Source of the DNA: Odontesthes bonariensis | Lineage: Eukaryota > Chordata > Actinopteri > Atheriniformes > Atherinopsidae | DNA length: 64,000 bases | Assembly: GCF_027942865.1 (NCBI RefSeq) | Contig: NC_134519.1 | Coordinates: 20,742,248-20,806,247, forward strand | Direction of reading: 5' to 3' | Shown: positions 11,601-32,016 of the stretch, piece after piece | Numbering within the stretch: position 1 is the stretch's first letter | How the letters are laid out: each line of letters starts with the position of its first letter | Position numbers and translations under genes: made by a program | Notes under the pieces: generated by a model | The model's database searches: none | Seen by the model: only the letters and a program-made list of their open reading frames with translations | Told to the model about the DNA's origin: nothing

Positions 11601-14600
11601 GTCAGTGCATGTGAGGGTGGTTAAATGAGCTTCTTCCCTCCTTTCTGTGTGTGAGAGGTAGTGTGTGGGCCCAGATGGGAGCTGATAGTCCAGATAACAT
11701 GATCTTGCTGTGCCAACTCCTGACCTGTGTGTGGAGGTGAGATCAATGGAGGAAGAGAAAACAAAACAAAGGAACAAAAGACTGAACTCATGATCTGGTG
11801 ATGCTGGGGTGTGTGTGCATGTATGCACTGCTTGGGTGGCCAGAGGATGAGCGCCTATTGTTGCTGGAATTCAATAGGGCTGATTAGTAAAGAAAAGTGT
11901 GTGTGTGTGCCTAAAAAACATGCACAGGCATGCGTGTCTGTGTAAAGCAGCGGGTGATGTATGTGTAACTACTTTTGCACTGAACACAGCGCCGAAGAAT
12001 AGGGGAATTAGCTGTAAAGCCAGGGAGAAGGCAGACTTCAAGGTGACATACCACACAAATCTGGGGAATGGGGATTGTTTCTCTGTATATCTAAAGAAAT
12101 AAGTTGTCTCTATAGAAAAACGTCTTTGCAGCCTCTGAACCAAAGTAAGTATTGCAAGTTATTTGACTTTTTTTTACTATCTTCTTCAACCACGTAGACT
12201 TTTTATAACATCTATGTATCTATTTATTACTGTGTAATAATGTATGTATGTATATATTCATGTATGTATGCATCTATGTATGTAGCTATATACGTGTATA
12301 TGTATGTCAGTCTGTCTCTCTGGCCAGCTACCCTTATAGATAGCGAGTTGATATTTATATCCTATAGATTTACACATGGTACACTCTAAGACAGGAAAGT
12401 ACAGGAGAAGCTCGGAAATATTCTTTATTATGTTTCAATAATCAGCATCAGGGAAAAAAATGATACAACTAATGCAAAATAGGTTTTTATCTAAATATGC
12501 TTGTTTGTAAACATTTCCACAACAGATATCTGAACACAGAACACAGGCAGATTAAAATAAATCATGTGTATAGCAAAATCCAGATGGGAATAAAACTGGG
12601 TAGTTTGATGTATGTTTGTGCTACTGACTTGGTACTTTGCTTGGTAAATTTCACAATAAGGTATTTATTAAAGGGTAACATTTTGAGCAAAGAGATATTG
12701 TTGTGAACATACATACTCACGCAATGTGCTGAAATTAGAAGTGAACACCCTGGATACCCACAAAGACATACACGACCAAATATGTAATAACAGAAGTACA
12801 GTCTGTGAAAACATTATAACATCAAAATAACCATGTTGTGACATGAAAGCATTTTTTTGTTTTTACATATTTCTAGATAATAATGATCTCAATGTATGAA
12901 TCAACACGTGTAACTTAAGTAGCCTTGATGATATAATTGAAATATGGCTTGACCAAACTTAACTAAGTTATAATTAACCAAAGAGTGCACCTGTAACCGA
13001 ATGTTTTTAATGGCTTTAATGGTTATTTCAGCAGTAACATACTTCCATTCTAGAAACAAAAAAACAGAAACAAACAGCAACAAAACTAAGCTTCTATGAG
13101 ATTATTTTCTTCTTTTTTGAAAAGTTATTACAAGTAATCTGTGTAACCGTCCACCATACAGGAAACTGTGCGTGACAGGTTAGCTTCCGCGGCAACATTT
13201 TCCTCAAAAGCTAAAAATCGGTCAACACCAACGAGATATGTGCATTTACTTAAGCACTTACTCACCATTCTGAACCTGTTCTTTAACCAACTGCTCCTTT
13301 AAGCAATGAGTTCTTTTTTTTCCCCCGTTACATGTATTTATATGTGTTCCATGTGCTGTGATTGCATGCTGCACAAGGCTGTTGCTCCAACTGACTTCTT
13401 CTAATCATCTCTCACAGAAACAGAGGAAGAACGGGATCAATATTTACTCAAAACTCTCTTCAACATAACAAATGTGTTTGTAATCTATGCCCAGTGCAAA
13501 TGTGTGTGCGTGTGTGTTTGGTATACCTTGGCCGTGACTGGGCCCGTCGAGTAGTGGCAGGAGGAGGAGGGATATGAAGTTCCAGGCAATCATGCAGACA
13601 GGCGGGAGGGCCCATATAGTGTAAACATGTTTTAAATAAACAGGAACCAGCGTAATGCCCTTTTAATTGATTCATTCTGTGCTTTGCTGTTTACAGAAGG
13701 GCCTAAATATGAGCCTCGTAAGGCCGAGGCCTTGTGTTTATAAGTGCTTTGTTTAGTTCAAACAATAACAGTTCGAACACCAGACGTAGTCGTGGATTAG
13801 TCGTGATGTGTTGTGTCCGAGTACGCTGTGGCACTGCAATTTTTTGTTGTGTTTGTCGTGCAACTCCTTCTTCCTCCGCATCGCTGTATTTGTGTACGTC
13901 TTTCCTCTTCAGAGCGCCATGTTAGGTTTGAATAAAAGGGCTGGAGCAGCTCTCTGCTGTGCCTTGCTGTCTCCAGCCTGCATACACTGGTGTGTGTGTG
14001 TGAGTGTGTGTGACTGAAGCTTAAATTGCAGCCACAGTGTAATGATATGGTGGCATGGCATTGAGGGGTACTCCAAAGGGAGGGCAGGGGTTGGTAATTA
14101 AACACATGCAGACACAGACACTTACAGTGGGTGAGACACACACACACACACACACACACAGTGAGACACACAGAGGGGGAGAGAAGGAGAGCTAAACTAA
14201 ACACATCCAAGTGGGGTAGTAAAAGCTAATGAAGGCCCAGTACTAGGCTGGCACAGACGGCCATTTCATGTGGTGAAGAGGAGGGGAAGAGGAGGAGGAC
14301 TGGGGCAGGCTGGGGAGCAATAAGGAAGAGCCTTCTACAGAAGGTTAGGCAAACCAGGGGATAGACTATAATTGACACCATACATTAGTATGGTTTTTCA
14401 ATATTGTTTGTCTGGGAAATGGAGAAGGCAAACAATGGCATTAACACGTTTAGAGTGCAATGTAAATAACTCTAGCACTACTGGGTAGGTGGCTCATAAT
14501 AACCGTGGCGGAGATAAGTTAAATGAGATCAGGGCCTAAGAAAATCAAGCACCTAGTGAGGATCTCAACTATGAGTTTTGAAAAGGTTCAATGCGAGGAT

Positions 14601-14742
14601 AATTGAAGTTTAATTCAAAACGATTTGGTCATTTCAACGGAAAATGGGAAGCAATCTGTTATGTACCAGTGGAAAAGTAAAAAGAAAAAATAGGCAGATG
14701 CATCATGCCTTTCATCCTAAAAAAAAACCCTTGTCTTGGCAT
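8627..14742. other. Intergenic region without recognised genes
   Basis: Contains simple repeats (CA tracts at 8818-8842, about 8915-8930 and 14138-14160; a degenerate TGTA tract at about 12240-12305) and AT-rich unique DNA. Open frames here are short, overlap on both strands, and have no family resemblance or splice context that I can recognise. Confidence 0.6.
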
Positions 14743-15589
14743 TAGGGATGGGAATTGATAAGATTTTTACGATTCCAATTCCATTTTCGATTCTAATTAA
14801 CGATTCGTTTCTTTATCGGTTCCCTTATCGATTCTCATTTGGAGAAAAAGGACAACAAACCGGTCGATAAGCATCAACTTTGTTTAGTTTAGAAGTAACA
14901 CGAGTTTGACCTTACAAACCCAACAACGGTGAGGTCCACATCGGTCTATCATGGCCTGGGTAATTTAACTCTTCCCTGCTCTGGTGAAAGGAGAAGCTGG
15001 AGATAGACGTGAACTGGGGGTAGTACCACCAGCCTCTGGCTCTGAGCCAGTCAGGCTCTGTCTCTCATGATTTCATCTAAATGTAATGCCTGAGAAGGCA
15101 TTCATTTAACCTTAACCGTTACTAACAGCAGGTTTTACAATGAGGCAAATGGTGCTAACATGATAGGCAGTGTTTGTTAGTTAGTTAGTGACCTGCAGTG
15201 TTAGCCGAGGACATGCTAATGTTGCTAACGTTGCTGGGTTCAGATTCACCAACGTTAGTCCGGAGCAGATCGAAAACGCGACATACATTCATAGTTATTG
15301 CATGTTGGTAGTATTTCCTCCCTTTGGTGAAATATTCACTTTGCAAGTTGCCCTGTCGTCTTTTTTAGGGATGTGTAACCAAATTTTCGAGCGTTTGTAC
15401 CGCTTGGGCGCCATGTTTACTGTTGACTGCTGGCTGCGCTGGACTCGCCACGCAACATTGCGTGGTGACGTCATTCGCGCCCACTGGAATCGATGAGGGA
15501 ATCGTTTGCAAAATCGCCAAATGATTCCAAGGAATTGTAACAATGGGAACCGGTTCTCAACAAGAACCGGTTCTCGATTCCCATCCCTA
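14743..15589. mobile_element. Non-autonomous hAT-type MITE (847 bp)
   Basis: The terminal inverted repeats are TAGGGATGGGAATTGA at the left and the reverse complement of TAGGGATGGGAATCGA at the right (15 of 16 match). An 8-bp target duplication CTTGGCAT lies at 14735-14742 and 15590-15597. The subterminal regions are rich in CGATTC/GAATCG and CCGGTT motifs. An 8-bp duplication is diagnostic of the hAT superfamily. The interior has open frames on both strands (such as 15188-15496), but none looks like a transposase, so it needs a transposase supplied in trans. Confidence 0.92.
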
Positions 15590-18500
15590 CTTGGCATAGA
15601 GAATCATTGTAAAAGGTCACCGCAGTGGACAGTAATGACCCACCATAGTGGACTTCACTGCAGTTGAGCTGAGGAAGCCTCTGACTAAAGATGCTGTTGT
15701 TTCACCAAAATGTTGTGCAGAGTGCGTGCGGTGTGTGTCCATTATGTCTGGCAGCTTCTGCAACTCAACACTGTTAAATAATAGGTCCGAAGGTATTTGT
15801 TACATTTCAATTTACATAAAAGCACATTTACACTTAAAAGCAAATTTAGATTAACCTCCATGGATGAACTTTACCTGGGTTAGACTGCAATTTCCCATTC
15901 AATGAAACCAACACCAGAAGTTTCCAAACAATGACATATATTTACAGAGGAGTCTATCGATATGGCTTACTAGTTTGAGAAATTTTCAAAGTGTTTCAAT
16001 ATCAGTGTCATTGATACACGGCGTCCCCGCTTACGTGTTCGCTCTCCAATTCATAGTTTTAGAGGGGATAAAAATGTCTGTTTTTGCTCTTCCTCACATT
16101 TCACTGTTGGCTGGTAGAGTAGATTAAAAACATTCACCTTTCAACTGTGGAACTTTTACCGACTCAGTTTATATGCTTTTAAGGTAGATGATTACAAACA
16201 GTTTAAAGTGCAGAATGTGTTGTAGGTACCTCACATCCTTGATAAAAGATATTAAAATAATAGTGTCGTAATTAAATTAAAGTTATGCAAGATAACTACT
16301 TTAAGTGTTTTGTTTTTCATATTACTGATGTCTTTGAAGATAAACCAAAGTTTGGTGTGGTGATTCTTAACCACACATTAGAGCACAAGGCAGCTAGTGA
16401 TGTGGTTTCTGTCATTTCTTTAATTTTCTTTATTATAATTGGAGCCTTGATGCATTTTTTTTTAGCTTTCCTGTTTAATCTAACGGTTGATGCATTGTGC
16501 ATCTTTATAAGTAAGATATCGCTCCAATGAGCCAGGCCAAAATTGCCTAAAAATGTACAACTGAAACAAGTGGTCTTATTCTTTGAATTACCAGTGCAGG
16601 CAATAGAAATCGAAATGGGGTGAGTCAGAGATTCAAAACCTTTCACTTTGACCTGACTCTTGACATCAATTCCACAACCATATCCATGTGTTTTAGCACA
16701 TTTTGGGCGCAGGAATGGAAAAATATTAAATGAATCGTAGCTTAATCTTCTTACTTAACCCAGTTTTCTTTTTGTAATACAGTGCAGATATAGCTTCATG
16801 AAATTTTTTTGCTTCAAGTTGTGCCAATTTTCTTTTGCTGCATTGGAATATATAAATATATATATATATATGTATATATATAAAATAATAATTTACAGTA
16901 CTTGAGAGACTTCTGTGATTGAGTGAAACACAAACATTTAATTGATATGACAGAATTTCTTTCGCAGTCCAACCCAATGCTGTGGTTTTGGTGAGCCCTG
17001 TAAAACTCTGTGTGTACTGTAGGTGTAAGTTTTTCTTTGAAAACTCTGGGGTCCACATGTTGTACCCAGCTCTATGCAAGCAAACATCTGACTTCTCTGT
17101 TGAGCCTTGTAAAATAGGGGAAAAGAAACACTGGTGGGTTTTGAGGATTAATTTCAAAAGCACACTGACACTTTTCTGCTCTATTCATGGCTTGTGGTTT
17201 CGATTGGTGTTCCCCTTAAAGAGGTCGTGTGCAGGCCTGCTGTATTTCAATCTTTACAGTTCATATAAAGCAACTGATTGAATTCAAGAATAGAATTTAT
17301 GAGCTAATGTCACAGTTACAGCTAAAACCTTGTTTCAAATGCATTTCATTTTGTCACCAACGTTTCAGAGGACATGCTTGCATTGTGTTTAAAACTGAAA
17401 ACCTTATTCTGTTTTCTTTTCTCTGTAAGGTAGCCCACTCTGCACCGAGTAGTTTAAAGGGAAAACTGACAAAGACTGAGAGGAAAATTGTGAGTGACAG
17501 AGTGGCCCCGTGGACTAGTTACTGACCAAATGGAGAAACGGAGGAACCATGAGCCGTGGGTGTAAAGCCGTGACTCAAACTGTATTCCAATACTAGAGCT
17601 CAGGAGACTGTAATGCCCTAAATATACCTTAAGCACCCATAGTCACACATACATAACTCCAGGGCCTGCTGCATCAGGAAGGTCATGGCCATCATCAAAT
17701 ACTCCTCACACCCCGGCCACAACCTGTTTCCCCCCCCGAGCATCTGGTAAGCGCAAAGGGGGCCTTAAAGCTAACACCTCCAGACTTAAAATGAGCTTCT
17801 TTCGCAGTCTTTTTTCTGGTAGATCCACAACACAGAACATCCCCTACCTATACGCTGAGCCCAATCACTCTTTGTGTAATAACCCCCCCCAACATCAGCT
17901 GCTTTGGTAATGTCCTAGTCTCTTTTCACTTCCCTTAGTGCAATAGTTAAATGTAATTCAGAAAGTCATATGTTTATATCTGTTTCACTTGTTTGGATCT
18001 GGGAGCCTATTCCATCAAATCTATAGTATATCTTATCTTGTACTTCCATCTCATACCTTTTACACAGTATGAATATTCTTTAGATCTATACTGCTTATAT
18101 ATTTTCAAGCCATATCGTTCCCATGCCTCAATTCATACATAGCAATTCCTCTTCTTAGAAGCGCTCATCCAGCAACTCTCTGAGACAGCTCACAGATGCA
18201 CCTCTGGGAATATTATATTCTGCTTCATTCTTTTTTTTCCCCACTCAGTTCAGATGTATTTACTTAGCATCAAATCACAACAAATGTCATCTCGAGGCAT
18301 TTAAAAGATATAGTCCAATTCAAGATAATCATAATCCAATCAAATCAAAGTGAATACAATCCAAATCAGTCTAATCCATACAATACTTTTTCTTTTAAAA
18401 AGTTGCTTATCTAAGGAATCCAAGAGATTGCATTGAAACTTTGGGCAACAAAGCTAAAAGGTTACAAATCCCAGATTAGCTGATTTTAACAGTTCTTATA

Positions 18501-21500
18501 ACAGACATATAAGGGTTAGTTCTGTATTTTCCTATTATTAAAAAAAATCTAATCAAACTGTCTCTATAGTACTGATGCATGACAGATCATGAAATGTTTT
18601 ATTCAACCTTGATACATCCATGCAACCACAGTCATATATAGGAACTAATTGTTCAGTCTGAGGCCAAACTAAGTCCTCATTCCTACTAACTGCCTGCTCT
18701 GAGAGCGATCTTCTCCACTGCCATTCATTCATTTGCTTTGACTGACTTTTGTGTTACAAATAATTATGTCACAAACTAAGCAGCGAGTCTCTAATAAAGA
18801 AAACAGCTCTACAAATATAGATTTGGATTTGTTTGTCAGTCATTTATAAGTTGTTGGCTTTTTTTTGCAAAATGATACATCTTTGGTCTCAAAATGATTT
18901 CATACGACCACATTAAAATTCATAGACATCTAAATCCAATCAAAAAGTCTTCGATTAATTCTGGGTTAACAACAAGCGAGAGAGATTGGGAACAAATGGT
19001 TGGCGTTTCATGGATTACACAGATTAATCAAATGTGTTTTTGATTGAGAAAAAGTCTGAAACATTTGCCCACAACATTAATGCTGTCACACTCAATCTGA
19101 GCAATTGTTTGACATGAAACTGGGTAAACTAATGAGTAGAGGGTTCCTGTGACACAGTTAACCAACCTGACAAGCTGTTCCTAAACTGTTTCTGCAAATG
19201 TGTGTCGTACACTGGCCTAATAGGTTCACAAGACAAAGCCAAATGAAATTTGCCTGCTGGAAAACCAGCCAGGATGGTCTCAAGACCAAGCCAGTGTGAC
19301 AGAGGTCAAAGGTGTATCAACTGTAAACTGATTATTCCAAAGCGTGAAGTTATAGAGTTGAAGGGGTAGGTTAGTCTGTATGGCGGCCTCTCTAAAATGA
19401 TGAACTGGGAACCAAAATGGGTCACTGGCATGTTTCAGTGGATCCCCACATGCCAAGAATACTAATATGCTTTAATGAGTGTCTGCTCCAGAGGAATTAA
19501 GTATGTGCTCAGTTTTTGCTCCTTGACTGAAGAAGCTTTAAATCCCTACTGATGCCGTGTTGGACACACAAATTTCAGGGTTTAAAACTTAAACAAAAAA
19601 AACAAAAGAATTTAACAGCTAGTAATATTTAAGGCAGGTTGCAGTTGCTGCTACTGACTGCCCGATGCCACTTTAGTTTGTAGCTATATTGCACTCTGCT
19701 GGCCATATTGAATAATGCATGACAGACTCCAAACTTTGGCAAGACTGTGGCTATAGCTTAACGTTAATGAGATGTGAGGTTTTCTCTGAAACATGACTCG
19801 AACCATGAGGCAAAAATGTACTTTATAGAAATGAGTTACTTCCTATTTGTTTCCAGTCTGTATTTCAGTTCAGTTCCCAGATTCATAATTTGAACCCTAG
19901 GTCAGAAAATAATCTCCATCCCACTTTTTTCAAGTCTACTTTCTCTCAGTTCTCAATTTGATTTAGAGGGCCGCACTTTTGGAATTCATTACCAAGTCAT
20001 CTTAGAAATTGTAAAAGCATAAAATCATGTAAGAAACAAATAATTCACTTTCTATTGGTCCAGTTGAGCAATGCATAACCCACATATTTTTCTTGATATC
20101 ACCACATTGCTTTTCTTTCTCTCTCTCTTTCCTAATTGCTTCATGTTGTTCTTCACATTACTGTAAATTAAATTTATGTAGAATGTTTATCTTTGGAGGA
20201 CCACTTGACAAGCCCTTAGGCTTCTTTTGGTTTCTCCTGCACATTTGCTTTATCTACTGTATACTTTGTATGTTTTTGTTCTACTTTTTTAATATGTTGT
20301 TTTTTATATATTTTTCATGTGCTAATAAAAAAAAAGAAAAAAAGAAATGATTTTGTGGAATCAGCTTCTTTTTTTTTTAAAGCTACTTTGATGCAGTCAC
20401 AAACTTCTCTTATCTTTTTGTCCCACTTTTATCACACTGTAAATCTACTATTTAGTTCGGGATTAAGCTAAAATTACTAATGCTGGCCAATATCGGACAT
20501 ACAATTTGCCCTTATGAGGAAAGTCCCTAAATGTATAAATTGTTCCAAAGATCCCAAGTATGGACTCCAAATTCTGGGTTTGGAGTCCTCCCTTTTGTCT
20601 CTCATTTGCTTCTTTGTTGCTCTCACTGCTCCTCTCATCTGTCAACCTTCCTGGGTGGTTTGTAAGTGTGCTCAGCTCACGTACAGTATGCATGTGTGTT
20701 TATTTAGTCTGTATAGGGGGAACAGAGCCTTGGCCTCTTTTCTTTACACTGAGAAAATATGCTTTTGGACAGATGGAAAAATGGGAGCTGTTAAGCGGAG
20801 TCAGGGCCAACAGATACATGACCCTTTCTTCCTCAAATCAACCACCTGAGAAGCCAGCACCTTCAATGTCGCTGCTTTTTCTTTCCCATTACTTTAATCC
20901 TGTCACAGTATGGCACAAAAATCACTTATTGAAACTTGGGGCATGTTTGAACCAAAAAGGCTTTCACTCAAAAGGCCTTTGGAAGTATTTCTCAGCAAAA
21001 TAATGAACCTTATCAGTGGGAACAAGCAAATGTTTTACAGAGTTATCTGTGCACTAGTATGCAGTGTTTATGTGAGAGACAGCCCACCCTGGAGGCTCTG
21101 CAACATATGTGGGACGTTCTCTGTCGTAAATGTAAAACTGAAAACTCTCAACATCACAAGTCAGTACTGTAGACTTAAGGAAATGATCATTTACAACAAA
21201 AACATATTGAAAAGAGAAAGTGGAAAGCGACAGTTTAAACTGTACGAATGATATGTTGCACGAGCATGTAGCACGAAATGTGCAGAAAGTTCGTGGATGG
21301 AATCAAAACAAAAACATTGTTTTGTGTCTCTATGGCCTGACCTTGATAAGATAAAGACCACCAGGGCTCTAAACAGCTTTGAGACAATATTACATGTGGA
21401 AGCACTTAGATGATTTCCTCACCCCCCCCCCCCCCCCTCCTCCCAAAAAAAAACTATCATTATTTGACATATAAAGTGGAATTTCGTGGACTTCGAGGAC

Positions 21501-21781
21501 ATTCATATTCCACTTTCTTGTCAGTAATTGCAAATAGTAAGTTTGATTTTTATTACTGGACTCCATTTGGTGTCATTTCAAATAACTTTATCACACCACA
21601 TAAGCTACTTTGAAATCCATGAAAAGGAGAATAAGTTAAATGTATATGTTGTGTGCAATAATCAAATGTTTTCAAGTAAATAATGAGGTATATGAGCCCA
21701 ATGGTACATGTGGCATAATTTCAATCACACCTAGTAAACAGACAGACGGAACTAAATTCAAACAAAGACAAAGTTAAAATT
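15590..21781. other. Intergenic region without recognised genes
   Basis: AT-rich single-copy-looking DNA with a TA microsatellite (about 16848-16880) and a degenerate repeat at 18245-18400. Open frames up to 147 codons (20560-21003) lack plausible splice context and composition. Enhancers may be present, but none can be demonstrated by eye. Confidence 0.55.
18245..18400. repeat. Degenerate interspersed repeat (shared with 55030-55140)
   Basis: This segment carries AACAAATGTCATCTCGAGGC and AGTCCAATTCAAG. The segment at 55030-55140 carries the near-identical AACAAATGTCATCTCAAGGC and AGTCCAATTCAAG in the same order. Two dispersed copies in one window indicate an interspersed fish repeat; the superfamily was not determined. 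Confidence 0.75.
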
Positions 21782-22400
21782 TTGCTTATTCAATCCACTC
21801 AAGGCCACTGGGGGAGTGTTGAGCTTGTGCTGTTAAAATCAACAGACCAACTGACTGAGAGGGGAAAAGGGGAGGTGCTTGGAGAAGAGACTATTGAAGG
21901 GGGGAGGAGGGTGTGGGAGTTCGGGGGGTTAGAGGAAAAGAAGGAGGAGGGGAATACCACCCACTTAGCCAGTTGTGGAGAGGTTCTGGGGGTTGGGCTG
22001 CCCACAGGAAACAGTTGTGGCACCGTCCCAGGCCTCACACCAAGAGGCCCTGGGCCACCCAGTCTTCGGCAGACAGACCCACCAAATGGCTTGGACAGTC
22101 GACCGCCAGGGATTTGTTTATTTTTCATCCCTTGGTGGTGGGGGGGGAAATTGCTCCACACAAGCTGTTTATTAGACCTTTGATTTGTCATGTGTCAGCG
22201 TTCGTTTGTGGAGACTGTGTATACACAAGCCCAGCTTGTGTATAGTCGGGAGGTTTGGAGGCTGAGAGGGTGCGTTGCGGAGAGTCTAGGGGGCAAAAAA
22301 AAGGAAAAATAGGAAGCCTCCCACGCTGAAGGCAAGGCTGAACTGCATTATGGGTCATTCTCCAGCTGTCCCTGAATGTTGATGTCATGGGGGACTGGTT
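21782..22400. other. GC-rich block in the gene-poor interval
   Basis: This block stands out from its AT-rich surroundings, with G-rich runs on the left and stem-like GGCCTC/GAGGCC segments at 22032-22050. It is open on both strands for more than 100 codons (+21782-22183, -21799-22191), as expected of GC-rich DNA with few stop codons. It may be a CpG-type regulatory block or an unrecognised exon. Conservation data would be needed to decide. Confidence 0.4.
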
Positions 22401-22886
22401 TGCAGTGGGTGTGGGAAGAGAGAGTACATGTGAACAAACAGGATTCCTGTGGTCACGTGGACAAAATGCAGAGGGCCAAATGGATCAACATTTTGCAGAA
22501 TTAGGGAATAATTGTGGTAACATTAGAAGGGTGTGTAATGAAGATAAAAACTTGAAGAATTTTTTTTGGATGTGATATTTATACATGTCACAATATACGA
22601 TATTTTTGGGCAAATAACTGTAACATTGTCTAGCAAAGGTCATACTTGATTTGTACCATCAGCCTCAATGATCTATACACAGGGACATAAAAAGGGGATT
22701 ACTTTGGAAACCTCAATTCTGTTCGGCAGCGATTACTTAATGTGCCATGTTAAACCGGAATTCCATGGACCATATAACGAATGGGGTTGCTTGTTTTTGT
22801 AAAAGTCATTTGCAAAATATTTTCCAAATGCAACTTTGCTCAGTGTCAACATCAAGACACTTAAATGACGTTTGATCAATAACATA

Positions 22887-23600
22887 ATCAAATCAAATCA
22901 AATTTATTTATATAGCACATTTCATGTACAAACAATTCAAAGTGCTTTACATAAAATAAAAGCATTGCAGCATGGAGTGGAAGAAGCATTAACATACATA
23001 AAAGAATATAAAGAGAAACAAATAAAATCATTTAAATTAATTTAAAAACAAGCAACAGTCTAGATAAGTTAAAAGATAGCGTGCAGATTTCATGCATAGA
23101 CACATGAGAAAAGAAATGTTTTTAACCTGGATTTAAAAATGTCTACATTTGGTGAAAGTTTAATCTCCACTGGCAGTTTGTTCCACTTGTTTGCAGCATA
23201 ACTGCTAAATGCTGCTTCTCCATGTTTAGACTGGACCAGCTGACCTGAGTCCTTGGATCTAAGAGCTCTGCTGGGTTTATATTCTCTGAACATATCACGG
23301 ATGTATTTTGGGCCTAAACCGTTCTGGGATTTGTAAACCATCTGCAGGCTTTTAACATCTATTCTGTGACTGACTGGAAGCCAGTGTAAAGATTTTAAAA
23401 CTGGTGTGATGTGTTCAGATCTACAGTATCAAACGCAGCGCTGAGGTCCAACAGAACCAGGACTGAAACATTACCAGAATCAGTATTCAACCTGATGTCG
23501 TTTAACACTTTGACCAGAGCTGTTTCAGTGCTGTGATGACGTCTGAAGCCTGATTGAAAGTTATCAAGACTTCCACTTTCATTCAGAAAGTCGAATGGAG
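22887..23600 (-). mobile_element. 3' fragment of a non-LTR retrotransposon (Rex/L2-like LINE)
   Basis: The minus-strand frame 23341-23090 encodes a typical C-terminal end of a fish LINE reverse transcriptase polyprotein: a YKSQNGLGP..YI core, then PSRALRS, AFSSYAANKWNKLP and FKSRLKTFLF. The flank at 22900-22960 carries the widespread fish tail motif ATTTATTTATATAGCAC..CAAAGTGCTTTACA. The sequence upstream on the same strand (23340-23600) continues LINE-like but is broken by frameshifts. It is a dead, 5'-truncated copy. Confidence 0.85.
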
Positions 23601-23894
23601 TAGAATAACTTTATAATCCAAGACATAGTTCGACAAACTTAAGCCTATAGACACAATCTGGAAATAGTCTAAGAAAATAGATTAGCTCGACAACTTAAGG
23701 CAGAAACGGAAAGGGGTGCGTTTAGTGACAATATTGTAACACAATTTCAATTAAATCACAAAAATCCATCTTCAGTTATCATTTTGACAATGCCATTGTA
23801 ATATTTGTAAATGTACAGATTTGGAATAATACAAAATATTACTGTTTTTGTTGTGTACCTGAACACATGTACTCCCCTATTTTTCAAACCAGAA

Positions 23895-23945
23895 ACCTTG
23901 TTTTTATGAAGTGGTAGTGCTAACCACCACACCGCCGTCCAGTGT
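23895..23945 (-). repeat. SINE head fragment
   Basis: The reverse complement reads ACGGCGGTGTGGTGGTTAGC, the usual head (A-box region) of fish tRNA-derived SINEs. No B box or tail remains recognisable. Confidence 0.55.
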
Positions 23946-24274
23946 TGTGGCTATTATTCATTAGGGAGTATATACAACAGAGTTTCATGATAAAATGTAA
24001 GATTTTATTTAACTGCCAGCTACTGAGAAACGATTCTATCCTAGTTCATTTACTTTTACTTTTAATTTGATTCAATGTACTACATTGGACTTTATTCCTT
24101 TGTGTTGTATGTAAAATTTAACATTCATTCCAGCACTATTAATATTTTTACAGCACAGTGAATCCTTTTTATTTACATATTTCTGGACAAAACTGAGACG
24201 GAAAAAAGACTGGGCGCAACAATACCCGCGATAGTATAACAAAATAATTTTGTTATATTTTTTTATTACTATGA

Positions 24275-24340
24275 CAAGAATTGGCGGACCCCCTGCAGTA
24301 CCTCTGTGGACCCCCGGTTGAAGACCCCTGAAGGAGCAGT
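24275..24340. repeat. Terminal remnant of a DNA transposon
   Basis: GGACCCCCGGTTGAAGACCC resembles the common vertebrate hAT terminal motif (CAGGGGTCTTCAACC on the other strand). No partner terminus was identified, so this is a remnant at best. Confidence 0.4.
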
Positions 24341-24837
24341 CATTGCCTCAATTGGAGTGTGTATAAAGATCATTATATACCACTTGTGAGCATCTCAACA
24401 ACATTTTTCATCATCATTTCATAATTTTTTATCATCGTTATTAAAACATTATCTCTGGGGTTTTTTTTCAATAGAACTGCCTCACTTCCACCATGCTTGA
24501 AAAACTGTTTAAAAATCAGTGCTCGATAAAAAAATGCGTCTTCAGTTGTTCCAAATATAGTAGAAATGCAATAAGTTTTGTTACTTTGATCAAGCATTTG
24601 CATCACTTATTACATTTTCAACGGGTTATGTGAAGTGAAAGTGATTTTGTCTCTGAAATACAGCCTTATGGTGCAAAAGTAAATCGTCATAAAACACCCT
24701 TTCAGTTTAATTTTAGAGTCGTATTTGACCGAAGTGGTTATTCCTAACGGATCCGCGTAGTGGCGGCATAATATCGAGTTGAATTTCACTTACAAGTTCG
24801 TAGAAGAAGAACATCGCTTACTATGTAAAGACGATAT

Positions 24838-24908
24838 CCAATCAGATTCGTAGACTCTCGGAAATAACGCCAGTTTAAATCTTTGGCGCTGTTGAAGTTA
24901 GCTTGTAG
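24838..24908 (+). promoter_or_regulatory. kif2c: kif2c core promoter and possible noncoding first exon
   Basis: A CCAAT box (CCAATCA, 24838-24844) lies 37 bases upstream of an E2F/CDE-like TTTGGCGC (24882-24889), followed closely by a CHR-like TTGAA (24892-24896). No TATA box is seen. This layout is that of G2/M cell-cycle promoters bound by NF-Y and DREAM/MuvB, which fits a mitotic kinesin. A good donor (TAG|GTAAGT after 24908) and an acceptor at 25085-25086 suggest a spliced 5' UTR. Confidence 0.55.
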
Positions 24909-25104
24909 GTAAGTGCGAAGTTGTCTGAAGTAAGTGAAATCGACTAATTGAGATGTCGTTCTTCTATGTGACACTTAATTTAACAAGAAAAGGATAATAT
25001 GATTTTGCAGTGGAAGCAGCATTGTTACCAGATAACTAGTTAGCTTGTGCGCTAATGTACGCGAATTTTGGATTTTTCCTTTCCAGTGGTGAGAAGAAGC
25101 TAAA

Positions 25105-31954
<6,850 letters not shown>

Positions 31955-32016
31955 AATCAGAGGAACAAACTGACTTTTTTTTTTTTAAATTCTTTTCTCT
32001 GTTTTTAATTGTATTA

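Noticed and set aside
15188-15496. Open frames inside the 847-bp MITE as a possible transposase
   Set aside because: No hAT dimerisation or zinc-finger signature is visible, and the frames are short on both strands.
21782-22183. 133-codon frame as a novel protein gene
   Set aside because: GC-rich DNA is open on both strands here; without conservation or splice signals coding cannot be claimed, so only a hunt item was kept.
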